Positions 1-6,118 are shown, counted from the stretch's first letter. The stretch: DNA of 6,486 nt from a candidate division WWE3 bacterium CG_4_9_14_3_um_filter_43_9 (GCA_002791435.1 PFXB01000058.1:1-6486); one strand, 5' to 3'. Numbers and translations are program-made. The notes: generated by a model not told the origin, from the sequence alone.

Positions 1-1123
1 CTTGAGCTTTCAGGGCTTCTTTTGGCCAGGAAGAAGGCATCTCGCCGATTCCTTTGAGATAATCGGGAAAGGAAATCCAGCCATAGCCATCAACTTTAAT
101 CTCCGTTGGCTCCTCAAATGAACCCGCATCCGGATCAATTCCGGTGACGGTCACCGCATTATAATAGGCATGTAAAATTTCGCCGGTGGTTTGGCCTGCG
201 AGCGCTCTGCCATAGGCGCCATATTGATTCATCCCCACCCGATGGGGATAACCGTAAGTCCAGAAACTAAAATAATTACCGCTGTTTCCCGGTGCCGGTG
301 TGCTAATGGACAACCAGGTCTGTTCATTGTTGCCGACCGTATTTTGGGCTGCGGCCGCTGCGGCTTTGGCTGCCAAAATTTCCTGTTCTTTTTGGGTTAA
401 AGAAGCAAGGGCCCCTTGAAGCCCTACCAACTGTTGTACAAGTTGCAGCTGGGTGTTGCGGTTGGCTGCAATCTGGGCTTGAGAAGCCGCGATCTGCTCT
501 TTGGCTTTTTGGACGTCCAAATCCAGTGTTTCCTTCTCTTTTTCCAGGCTGGCTTTGAGTGTCTCATTTTCTTCCCTCTCTTTCCCAATAGCCAAAATCA
601 TCTCGCCCAAACCAATCGCCGTTTTTTTATCCTCTTTTAAGATGACGGTTCGATAGGTGTAATCTTCTGCCAGAGAAGAAAGTTTGTCATTGGAAAAAAA
701 AGTCACGATCGAGGGAGTGTAACTCTTTTTATAGAGGGAGCGGATTCTTTGTTCTATGAGAGCTTGTTTAGCGGCCAATTCCGTCTCCCGCATTTGCATT
801 TCCTGTTCTAGTTTTTTAAGTTCGGCTTGCCTGGCAGCAATGGCGGCAATTTTTTCTTCAAGCAGCTTTTCTGCCTGCTCCAGTTGACCGGCATAGGATT
901 GATATTGGCCAGCCAGCGTTCCCTCCTCAGCCTTTTTAGCCTCGAGTTGCTTCTGTTGTTCGGTCAGCTCTTTTTCTTTTTGCTCCTTTTCCTGTCTGGT
1001 TTGATCTAATTCATCGGCTGAAACGCCCTGAAAAATTGAACCGTCAAGACTAACTCCCAGAAGAAGGATTGTCAGAATGATGCTGAGAATTCGCGGTAGA
1101 GTGTTAGAGTTTTTGGATCGCAT
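1..1123 (-). CDS. Secreted coiled-coil protein with SpoIID/LytB domain (3' end outside window)
   Basis: The gene starts at the ATG at 1123; an in-frame TAA seven codons upstream rules out a longer start. It stays open to the window edge, giving 374 codons with the C-terminus missing. Residues 1-36 look like a signal peptide: a basic start, a hydrophobic core at 11-24 and a likely cut after GVSA. Residues 37-130 and about 160-262 are Glu/Lys/Gln/Ala-rich coiled coils. Between them lies a segment (SLYKKSYTPSIVTFF, then SSLAEDY) like the PcsB/EnvC coiled-coil hinge. The last 85 residues carry SpoIID/LytB signatures: HRVGMNQYGAYG (294-305), EILHAYYN (315-322) and YLKGIGEMPSSWPKEALKAQ (355-374). 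SpoIID is a peptidoglycan lytic transglycosylase whose catalytic Glu lies in the EMP motif, here E361. The protein is probably a secreted cell-wall remodelling factor. The order of the two motifs appears reversed relative to Bacillus SpoIID. Family assignment is confident; the role is inferred. Confidence 0.85.
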   Translation of the reverse strand, partial: MRSKNSNTLPRILSIILTILLLGVSLDGSIFQGVSADELDQTRQEKEQKEKELTEQQKQLEAKKAEEGTLAGQYQSYAGQLEQAEKLLEEKIAAIAARQAELKKLEQEMQMRETELAAKQALIEQRIRSLYKKSYTPSIVTFFSNDKLSSLAEDYTYRTVILKEDKKTAIGLGEMILAIGKEREENETLKASLEKEKETLDLDVQKAKEQIAASQAQIAANRNTQLQLVQQLVGLQGALASLTQKEQEILAAKAAAAAAQNTVGNNEQTWLSISTPAPGNSGNYFSFWTYGYPHRVGMNQYGAYGRALAGQTTGEILHAYYNAVTVTGIDPDAGSFEEPTEIKVDGYGWISFPDYLKGIGEMPSSWPKEALKAQ

Positions 1124-1149
1124 AGTTTCTTTTGTTTCAGCTTAAAACT

Positions 1150-1178
1150 ATTTTACCAAAAAGGCAAACTCTTGACAA
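1150..1178 (-). promoter_or_regulatory. Promoter of the SpoIID-like gene
   Basis: Read on the minus strand, TTGTCA (1178-1173) is followed after 17 bases by TAAAAT (1155-1150). Each hexamer differs from the sigma-70-type consensus at one position. Transcription would start near 1143, giving a leader of about 20 bases. That leader is purine-rich but has no clear Shine-Dalgarno. The -35 overlaps the -35 of the divergent pilin promoter. Confidence 0.6.
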
Positions 1179-1201
1179 AGAAAGTCAAACTATCAGATAA
1201 T
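1172..1201 (+). promoter_or_regulatory. Strong promoter of the pilin-like gene
   Basis: A perfect -35 TTGACA (1172-1177) is followed after 18 bases by GATAAT (1196-1201), which matches five of six -10 positions. Transcription would start near 1208, leaving a leader of about 50 bases that contains the strong ribosome binding site. The -35 lies in a small dyad: TTGAC (1172-1176) is mirrored by GTCAA (1184-1188), which could be a repressor site. The promoter's strength fits an abundant structural protein. Confidence 0.7.
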
Positions 1202-1242
1202 GGTATAGACAGGAAATAACTGAAAGATTCATTGAAACCTTT

Positions 1243-1253
1243 AAAGGAGGTGA
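1243..1253 (+). promoter_or_regulatory. Perfect Shine-Dalgarno that sets the pilin start
   Basis: AAAGGAGGTGA is complementary to the canonical 16S rRNA tail. Its GGAGG core ends eight bases before the ATG at 1259. This decides the start in favour of 1259; an in-frame TTG at 1232 lies upstream of the Shine-Dalgarno and is unlikely to be used. It is the only strong ribosome binding site in the window. Confidence 0.85.
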
Positions 1254-1258
1254 ACAGA

Positions 1259-1657
1259 ATGAGAAAGTTTACTAAAGTCGGACTCTTGGCTTCCCAGCTC
1301 GGCGGGCTTTTATTGGTAGCTGCTACCCCATCTCTAGCCGCGGTGACGATTTCGCAGCCCTTTACTACCGGTGACGTAACCATTGCCGGTGTTGTAAACA
1401 GCATTATTCAAGTTGTCTTCGGAGTTGGAATCCTGGTGTGTATTGTTTTCTTGGTGCTTTACGGTATTAAATATATAACCGCTGGCGATGATGTCAAAAA
1501 GATTGAAGGCGCCCGCAAGGGAATCACCGGAGCCATCATCGGCTTGGCGGTCATTGTCTTAACTTTTACTTTGATTAAAGCGGTGGCAGCCATCTTGGGT
1601 ATTACTACCGGTAACATCTTCGATATTCTACCAAGCTCGCTTAGATTAAGTCAGTAA
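1259..1657 (+). CDS. TrbC/VirB2-like pilin family membrane protein
   Basis: The product has 132 residues. Residues 1-27 form a signal peptide: MRKFTK, a hydrophobic core and a likely cut after ATPSLA. Two membrane segments follow at about 43-72 and 90-114. They are joined by a short polar loop (ITAGDDVKKIEGARKG, 73-88), which is typical of the small type IV secretion pilin (VirB2/TrbC) fold and of the pilin-like proteins common in CPR genomes. Length and the two-helix layout fit the family. VirB2-type proteins polymerise into the shaft of conjugative pili; whether this one does so, or is a stand-alone membrane protein, cannot be told, because no VirB4, VirB6 or other secretion gene is in the window. 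It is monocistronic, with its own strong promoter, Shine-Dalgarno and terminator, which implies high expression. The family call rests on pattern, not on a profile search. Confidence 0.8.
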   Translation: MRKFTKVGLLASQLGGLLLVAATPSLAAVTISQPFTTGDVTIAGVVNSIIQVVFGVGILVCIVFLVLYGIKYITAGDDVKKIEGARKGITGAIIGLAVIVLTFTLIKAVAAILGITTGNIFDILPSSLRLSQ

Positions 1658-1685
1658 AATGTTTGAGACTTCATTGGTATGGGAT

Positions 1686-1728
1686 AAAATACCCTTTTCT
1701 GTTTGTGGGAAGGGGTATTTTGTTATTA
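1686..1728 (+). terminator. Intrinsic terminator of the pilin-like gene
   Basis: A 15-pair stem (1686-1700 with 1707-1721, including a few G-U pairs) encloses the six-base loop GTTTGT. The base of the stem is AAAATACCC against GGGTATTTT. A T-rich run (TTTTGTTATT) overlaps and follows the right arm. It sits 28 bases after the pilin stop and isolates that gene from the glycosyltransferase downstream. Confidence 0.85.
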
Positions 1729-1777
1729 GCTGTATTGAAAGAGATGTTAGCCCGCACTTGATATGGAATGACTGGTA

Positions 1778-1895
1778 TTAATTTATAATTTTCAATTTTT
1801 AATTATAAATCAATTCTGAAGTTCTAATGTTTAAACTTTAAACATTAAAATCTTAAACATTCATTAGAAATTCTAAATTTGAAATTAAAAATTAA
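1778..1895. repeat. Nested AT-rich inverted-repeat block
   Basis: This is the non-coding stretch between the pilin terminator and the glycosyltransferase promoter. Outer arms of 21 bases (1778-1798 and 1875-1895) pair at 18 positions. An inner set, TTCTAATG (1822-1829) and CATTAGAA (1862-1869), is perfect. The centre, 1825-1847, is a perfect palindrome with 11-base arms (TAATGTTTAAA) around one base. A separate perfect 10-base inverted repeat lies at 1781-1790 and 1801-1810. No ORF of note is present. It could be a hairpin-forming intergenic repeat or MITE-like element, or simply a structured low-GC spacer. Whether it is repeated elsewhere in the genome cannot be seen here. Confidence 0.6.
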
Positions 1896-1923
1896 GGTTG
1901 ACTTTTTTAAATTCTCCTTCCAA

Positions 1924-1952
1924 TTGTTTTCTCAACCACCACCCGCTATAAT
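1924..1952 (+). promoter_or_regulatory. Promoter of the GT39-like gene, near-leaderless
   Basis: A perfect -10 TATAAT (1947-1952) lies 17 bases after TTGTTT (1924-1929), a weaker -35. The expected start point, near 1959, is only about three bases before the ATG at 1962. The mRNA would therefore be leaderless or nearly so. There is no Shine-Dalgarno in front of this gene, which agrees. Confidence 0.55.
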
Positions 1953-1961
1953 CTATCTCAA

Positions 1962-3236
1962 ATGAACAATAACCAGAAACCCGCTAATCAAAACCGCCTG
2001 ATCTTCCCACTCTTAACTTTTTTTATCGTCTTTTCACTGTTTTTAAAGCTTTATAACCTATCTCTCCCTTCTTCCCTGGCCATGGATGAACAATATTATG
2101 TTCCGGCAGCCAGAGCGATTTTGGCCGGAGAAAAAGATCCAAACTTAGAACACCACCCGCCCTTGGCTAAAGAAATCATTGGAATGGGAATCAAAGTTTT
2201 GGGGGATAATCCTCTAGGCTGGCGCATGCCTTCGGTCATTTTCGGTTGCCTGGGTCTGCTCCTGACTTATTGGCTCGCTTTACTGCTTTTCAAAAAACAT
2301 TTGCTGGCTCTTTTGAGTGCCGTCATCTTAAGTTTCAGTTCCCTCTGGCTTTTGATGAGCCGCTTGGCCATGCTGGATATTTTTGCCGCCGATTTTCTTT
2401 TGTTAACCCTGATTTTCCTCTATGCTTATTGGCGGGCTCCTTCACGTAAAAATGCCATTTTTTTAGGTCTTTCTTTGGGTTTGCTTTTATCCTCCAAATG
2501 GATTGCGATTTTGGCAATTTTTCTTTTTCCTTTCCTGCTTATTCCCTTTTCCAAACAGAAGATGTTTGCGTTCAAATTGAAAAACCCGCTTTTTAAAAAA
2601 TTCCTGCTTGATTTAATCTTAATTTTAGTCTTAACTTTAGGCATTTATGCTGCCTCTTATCTTCCTTATTTAATCAAGTTCGGGCCACTCACTTTTCCGC
2701 AGATCCAGTTTCATATTTTGACCCGCCACTTGATTTTCATCAAAAAAGACGCCACTTATTCTCCCTTTGCTCCTTTTGCCTGGCCTTTTATTCCTGCTTC
2801 CGGCCTGTCGTTTGTGAATTTAAAAACCGAGGGCCTGCTTTCGGCTTTATCCATGATTGAAAATCCCTTACTGCTGTGGACATTTCTACCGCTTTTGGTT
2901 TTGAGTTTTATCAAAGCTTTACAACGCAAAAACCTGGAACTGCTGTTTCTAGGCTTATGCCTGGTGGTTCTCTACGTTCCCTGGCTGATTTTGGACCGCC
3001 CCAAATACTTTTTTTATATGCTGCCCTTAATCCCTGTCCTATCTATTGGTCTGGCTTTTTTCTTAGAACGACTTTGGCAAAAAGGCAAGCAGGGTAAAAT
3101 TTTGGTTTCCGGTTATCTGATCGCGCTGGCCATTTTTTTCTTGCTGGCCTATCCCTTGATTGCGGCTTTGCCGGTCTCCTATTCCTACCTTTATAAAGTC
3201 TTTTTCTTCTGGCCGTGGCTGATTGGAAAAATTTAG
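1962..3236 (+). CDS. GT39 (PMT-like) membrane glycosyltransferase
   Basis: This 424-residue multi-spanning membrane protein starts with a helix (about 13-30). An external loop follows that carries the catalytic-type Asp-Glu of GT-C enzymes (MDEQYY, D42 and E43). Further family motifs are EHHPPLAKE (63-71), GDNPLGWR (81-88), SRLAMLDIF (133-141, with R134 and D139) and SSKW (177-180). These match protein O-mannosyltransferases of family GT39, which move a sugar from a polyprenyl phosphate to an acceptor outside the membrane. The C-terminal half, with YVPWLILDRPKYFFYMLPL, resembles the PMT C-terminal four-helix region. At 424 residues it is somewhat shorter than many bacterial homologues, and the C-terminus ends soon after the last helix. 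The start is supported by the near-leaderless promoter. Sugar and acceptor are unknown. Its last 20 coding and stop bases form the first copy of the direct repeat that bounds the downstream block. Confidence 0.85.
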   Translation: MNNNQKPANQNRLIFPLLTFFIVFSLFLKLYNLSLPSSLAMDEQYYVPAARAILAGEKDPNLEHHPPLAKEIIGMGIKVLGDNPLGWRMPSVIFGCLGLLLTYWLALLLFKKHLLALLSAVILSFSSLWLLMSRLAMLDIFAADFLLLTLIFLYAYWRAPSRKNAIFLGLSLGLLLSSKWIAILAIFLFPFLLIPFSKQKMFAFKLKNPLFKKFLLDLILILVLTLGIYAASYLPYLIKFGPLTFPQIQFHILTRHLIFIKKDATYSPFAPFAWPFIPASGLSFVNLKTEGLLSALSMIENPLLLWTFLPLLVLSFIKALQRKNLELLFLGLCLVVLYVPWLILDRPKYFFYMLPLIPVLSIGLAFFLERLWQKGKQGKILVSGYLIALAIFFLLAYPLIAALPVSYSYLYKVFFFWPWLIGKI

Positions 3237-3243
3237 ATTGCTC
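3217..3243 (+). repeat. Direct repeat copy 1 (3' end of GT39-like gene)
   Basis: These 27 bases begin GGCTGATTGG and end GATTGCTC, and are identical to 6357-6383. The copy covers the last six codons (last residues LIGKI), the TAG stop (3234-3236) and seven bases beyond. Its last two bases are also part of the TGA stop codon of the convergent AbiEii-like gene. The two convergent genes are therefore only five bases apart. Confidence 0.8.
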
Positions 3244-4099
3244 AATCAATTTTTTTAAATGATAACGATTCATATCTAAAATATTCATCGGCATAATTTT
3301 CAATGTAGCTTTTGATAAAATCCGGATAACGCACTAACGGTACGAGATCTCTTTGAAAATCGTTCCTATGCCTTGTCACTAACTCCTTGACTTTTTCATT
3401 GACTAGAATCTCCACTTCTCCAAGACGCATTTGTTTGCCTAGAAGATCATTTAATCGTGCCAGATTAGGAATAACCCCTTGTTTAACGAACCAGAGTAAA
3501 TCGAAATAGTCTCGGCCTTTAAGTGAATACTCGTCATTTTTACCCTTAAGATAACTCCGGGTCAGGATGGCATGCATTTTCCCCGCCATGAGAGTATTTA
3601 AATCATAGTGTTTGGCCACGAAATTAAAACCAAACTTGCTTTTAGAGGTGGTTTCTACCGCATAGTGACTGGAAGGATTTTCTGACAGATCCAGTTTAAC
3701 ATATAACCAATCGCTTTCCCATGATTGAGCTAATTCTAATTGTTTCAGTACAGGAAATTTAATAAGAATCTGCTTGCCTTGCTGTCTGACTGAAATATTG
3801 GTTTCAGCGTATCTAAAGTGAATTTTAAAAAAATTCTCCAATTCAGCGGCCAGCCTGGTGCTGTCTAATTTTTCCAAGTAATCAAGGTCTAAATCTTCAG
3901 AGAGACGCTCCAGCCCAAAAAAATGTCTTAAACAGGTGCCGCCAGTGAAAATCAAATTTTTATGGTAAGGGGGGGAGGTATAAATAAAATACAAAACATA
4001 CACCTGGAGATATTCCTTAAGCAAGTTACGAATAAGACTTGTCAGAGATCCTTTTTGTTTTTCTTCACCAACTATTTTTTCCAACTCTCTAAAGAGCAT
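3242..4099 (-). CDS. AbiEii-like nucleotidyltransferase toxin
   Basis: The product has 285 residues and belongs to the AbiEii/DUF1814 nucleotidyltransferase superfamily. The active-site motifs are in order: FTGGTCLRHFFG (51-62), the metal-binding SEDLDLDY (67-74), VKLDLS (134-139), the Lys motif LMAGKMHAI (170-178) and KGRDYFDLLWF (194-204). Family members are toxins of type IV toxin-antitoxin and abortive-infection systems; studied relatives act through nucleotide transfer, in some cases onto tRNA. All expected acidic and lysine residues are present, so the gene looks active. The ATG at 4099 overlaps the end of the antitoxin gene by 11 bases, and an AAGGAA Shine-Dalgarno lies four bases upstream. 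This implies coupled translation. The stop codon touches direct repeat copy 1. The exact substrate and the phage-defence role are inferred from the family. Confidence 0.85.
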   Translation of the reverse strand: MLFRELEKIVGEEKQKGSLTSLIRNLLKEYLQVYVLYFIYTSPPYHKNLIFTGGTCLRHFFGLERLSEDLDLDYLEKLDSTRLAAELENFFKIHFRYAETNISVRQQGKQILIKFPVLKQLELAQSWESDWLYVKLDLSENPSSHYAVETTSKSKFGFNFVAKHYDLNTLMAGKMHAILTRSYLKGKNDEYSLKGRDYFDLLWFVKQGVIPNLARLNDLLGKQMRLGEVEILVNEKVKELVTRHRNDFQRDLVPLVRYPDFIKSYIENYADEYFRYESLSFKKID

Positions 4100-4730
4100 A
4101 GGCTTCCTTAAGAAGATTAAGCAAATTCTGATATTTTTTTACTTTTGTCATTTCACAATAAGTAGAAAATTCTTGAAAATCCTTCTGTTTTAATTCATCC
4201 AAATTTAATCGATAGGAGCGTAGTGTCTCTTTGTCGATTATTTGATTCCGAAAATTTCTGAAGTAAAGATAATCAAACAAGGCCTTGGACTTGGTTGCCT
4301 CTTTGATGGTAAAACCGCCTAATTCTTTTAGCTGATAACCGCTGAATAAATTTTCCTTTAGGTGGCGATAAAGGAAGGTCCCCAGTTTATTAATAAAAGT
4401 GCCCCTCGATTTTAAAGTCACCGACGTAAAAGAATAGATAGCTTCACTCACTACCCCATACTTTTGCAAAACATATTCTAAGCTTAAATAGGATGGCTCT
4501 TTAAGCCTGTTACTAATAAATTCTAAGTAGATTTCTTTATTAGGCAGTTTTTTGTAAAATTCAGCCGTGACATAAAATCCTTTTTTAAGTTGGATAAGTT
4601 CGCCCCTTTTTTGCCATCTTTTGATATTGGCATAAAGACTGTTATCGGAAAGGTCCATGTATTGAGAAAGGGTGCTTTTCCCGAAGTAACTAAGATTTTG
4701 GAGTTGTTGAAGTTTTGAGACTTGATTCAT
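4089..4730 (-). CDS. AbiEi-like antitoxin / transcriptional regulator
   Basis: The 213-residue protein has an N-terminal winged helix-turn-helix (about 1-60, ending in LKKGFYV). A typical AbiEi segment follows (SYLSLEYVLQKYGVVSEA, 80-97, then TSVT), then KALFDYLYF (149-157). AbiEi proteins neutralise the AbiEii nucleotidyltransferase and repress their own operon by binding inverted repeats in the promoter. The antitoxin-first order and the 11-base overlap with the toxin gene are the usual layout. A perfect 9-base-arm palindrome three bases from the start codon is the likely operator. The promoter predicts a transcript with only about three bases before the ATG at 4730, and no Shine-Dalgarno is present. 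Sequence similarity is recognised by motif; the antitoxin activity is inferred from family and context. Confidence 0.83.
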   Translation of the reverse strand: MNQVSKLQQLQNLSYFGKSTLSQYMDLSDNSLYANIKRWQKRGELIQLKKGFYVTAEFYKKLPNKEIYLEFISNRLKEPSYLSLEYVLQKYGVVSEAIYSFTSVTLKSRGTFINKLGTFLYRHLKENLFSGYQLKELGGFTIKEATKSKALFDYLYFRNFRNQIIDKETLRSYRLNLDELKQKDFQEFSTYCEMTKVKKYQNLLNLLKEAYAL

Positions 4731-4732
4731 TT

Positions 4733-4769
4733 TTGGTATATTATATATACCAATTCTGCATCATGTCAA
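4733..4769 (-). promoter_or_regulatory. AbiE promoter with embedded palindromic operator
   Basis: On the minus strand a perfect TTGACA (4769-4764) and a perfect TATAAT (4745-4740) are separated by 18 bases. The -10 lies inside a perfect palindrome at 4733-4753, with arms TTGGTATAT and ATATACCAA around TAT. The expected transcript start is near 4733, making the antitoxin mRNA practically leaderless. Binding of the AbiEi-like protein here would block polymerase directly, which fits the known negative autoregulation of AbiE operons. Confidence 0.8.
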
Positions 4770-4851
4770 GGGAGAAGTTTTGATAGGCAAGCTTATTCAA
4801 AAGGTCGTTCTTTTTTGGCCAAATGTCTCGTGCCGTGATTGTACGAATCAT
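4741..4851 (-). pseudogene. Possible small ORF or gene remnant upstream of AbiEi
   Basis: An ATG at 4851 opens a 36-codon frame (starts MIRTITARDIW; includes NDLLNKLAYQNF; ends QNWYI). It stops with TAA inside the AbiE operator, ten bases before the antitoxin start. The same frame is open upstream to 4911, for 56 codons in all, but has no start codon there and runs through repeat copy 2. An AGAGGG run lies just before the ATG. The peptide looks protein-like and I do not recognise it. It overlaps the AbiE promoter. It may be a true small gene read from the ATPase transcript, the tail of a decayed gene, or chance. Confidence 0.2.
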
Positions 4852-4859
4852 GCCCTCTG

Positions 4860-4899
4860 AAGTCTTTTTCTGCTCATCCGTGGCTGATTGGAAAAATTT
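4860..4899 (+). repeat. Direct repeat copy 2 (diverged 3' end of GT39-like gene)
   Basis: Bases 4878-4899 match 3213-3234 exactly over 22 positions, of which the last 18 are shared with the other two copies. Similarity to the gene end continues upstream: AAGTCTTTTTCT at 4860-4871 equals 3196-3207, with a one-base length difference between the two blocks. In frame, the copy reads PWLIGKI followed by TGA. It then diverges from copies 1 and 3. It lies 17 bases past the ATPase stop and separates the two cassettes. Confidence 0.65.
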
Positions 4900-4915
4900 G
4901 AGCTTCTCTTTTTAC

Positions 4916-6100
4916 TCACCTCAGGTTCCCTGCCCAGAGAAAATTTTGGAATTTCCATGAAGGATGGCGGCCTACCAAAAGACATTCCTTTAAGCCGGCT
5001 GTCTCGGCTAAAACCAAGGCTTCTTTAAAATCAGTCTGGGTTGGTATTTCTTTGACTTCGATGGCTCTCTTCTGGTTAAGCACAAAATCAAGCTCTCTAC
5101 CTGTTTTTAAGCTAAAATAACAGACTTCTCCATAAAATTTCAGCTGGTTAAAAACTGTATTTTCAAACTGCTGTCCGCTTGAAAGCTGCGATAAAGTGTT
5201 AGCCAGCCCCGTATCGCAAAAATATAATTTTTTCGCTTTCACTATTTCCCTATCGCGACTTTTGGTATAAACCGGCAGGCGATAAATCAGATATGTTTTC
5301 TCTAGAAATTCAAGGTAGTTGATTAGGGCTGGCCTAGAAATGCCGCTTAACTGGGACAGTTTGACATAATCCAAACGGCTGCCAATTCTACTAGAAAGCA
5401 TCTTGATTAAGCTGTAAAAATCTCTTTGACGCTTAAATCCAGAGAGAGTCGCCACATCCACATTGATATAAGAACTGACGATGTCTGCCAAAAGATCAGT
5501 CTTTTCTTCCCTAGATCCGGCCAAAACTACTTCCGGAAATCCACCAAATGAAATGTACTCTTCGTAAGATGATTTAAGCCGCTCGTATTCGGCCGGCTGG
5601 AATCTCTGTCTAAAAGTCTGTAATCCAAGACTTCGGAAAGGGATATTCTTAAAAGTCAAAAATTCACCAAAGCTTAAAGGGAAAAGCTCAAAAATCTTTT
5701 TCCGGCCGGCAAGCGATTCGCTGAAAAGGTTTTTTAGATAAAAGGAGCTTGAACCGGTAACAATAAACTTGATATCATAATGGTCATAAAGATATTTCAT
5801 AACACTGGTAAGATTGGGATTCAGCTGAATCTCATCAATAGCCAAAAAAAGTTTCTTTTGAAAGCTTAAACCCCTGCTCTGTAATGCCGAAACAATGGTT
5901 TCGTAATTTTTCTCTGAAAAAAGTTCTCTATTGTCAAGTCTTTCTAAATCAAAATAGACTTTGTTGTCTGAAATAATCTCTGAAAAAATCTGTCGTACTA
6001 AAGTCGTCTTGCCAACCCGACGCATTCCGGTTAAGACTGTGATGGCCTTTTTGTTTAGATGATCTTTGAGGCCAGTATAAAGCAATCTGGGAAAAAACAT
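4916..6100 (-). CDS. AAA_14 / DUF4143 ATPase
   Basis: The 394-residue protein is of usual length for the family. The N-terminal AAA_14 ATPase domain has Walker A GMRRVGKTT (25-33), Walker B LFLAIDEIQ (84-92) and a sensor-like VTGSSSFYL (114-122). It is followed by the family motif LAGRKKIFELFPLSFGEFL (130-148). A winged-helix-like stretch lies at about 243-268. The C-terminal DUF4143 part has FCDTGLANTL (294-303) and a restriction-endonuclease-like pattern: E313 in QFENTVF, GRELDFVL (334-341) and AIEVKE (346-351). The family is widespread, often multi-copy in archaea and CPR bacteria, and of unknown role. The catalytic-looking residues are intact. The ATG at 6100 has its own promoter and no clear Shine-Dalgarno. 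The gene forms cassette B alone, upstream of and in the same direction as the AbiE pair. A link to defence is contextual only. Confidence 0.9.
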   Translation of the reverse strand: MFFPRLLYTGLKDHLNKKAITVLTGMRRVGKTTLVRQIFSEIISDNKVYFDLERLDNRELFSEKNYETIVSALQSRGLSFQKKLFLAIDEIQLNPNLTSVMKYLYDHYDIKFIVTGSSSFYLKNLFSESLAGRKKIFELFPLSFGEFLTFKNIPFRSLGLQTFRQRFQPAEYERLKSSYEEYISFGGFPEVVLAGSREEKTDLLADIVSSYINVDVATLSGFKRQRDFYSLIKMLSSRIGSRLDYVKLSQLSGISRPALINYLEFLEKTYLIYRLPVYTKSRDREIVKAKKLYFCDTGLANTLSQLSSGQQFENTVFNQLKFYGEVCYFSLKTGRELDFVLNQKRAIEVKEIPTQTDFKEALVLAETAGLKECLLVGRHPSWKFQNFLWAGNLR

Positions 6101-6118
6101 GTTTTGCGACCGCTGTTT

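Noticed and set aside
191..1009. Plus-strand ORFs at 191-400, 416-640 and 827-1009
   Set aside because: They are antisense shadows of the SpoIID-like coding frame and lack signals of their own.
1232..1258. TTG start for the pilin-like gene
   Set aside because: It lies upstream of the perfect Shine-Dalgarno at 1243-1253, which points to the ATG at 1259. The signal peptide also begins properly there.
3231..3256. Bidirectional terminator between the convergent GT39-like and AbiEii-like genes
   Set aside because: GATTG-CT-CAATC followed by a T-run resembles a terminator, but the loop is only two bases and the stem is short and AT-rich. It is too weak to call.
2335..3303. Minus-strand ORFs under the GT39-like gene, including 3043-3303
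   Set aside because: They are antisense shadows of a well-supported gene. The 3043-3303 frame also crosses the AbiEii stop and shows no family motif.
4895..4915. Terminator after the ATPase gene
   Set aside because: GAGAAGCTC followed by AAATTTTT on the minus strand gives only a three-pair stem. Read-through into the AbiE region cannot be excluded.
3242..6100. Alternative genetic code with TGA as Gly (Gracilibacteria/Absconditabacteria)
   Set aside because: TGA ends both the AbiEii-like and ATPase genes at positions that fit family length, so TGA acts as a stop.
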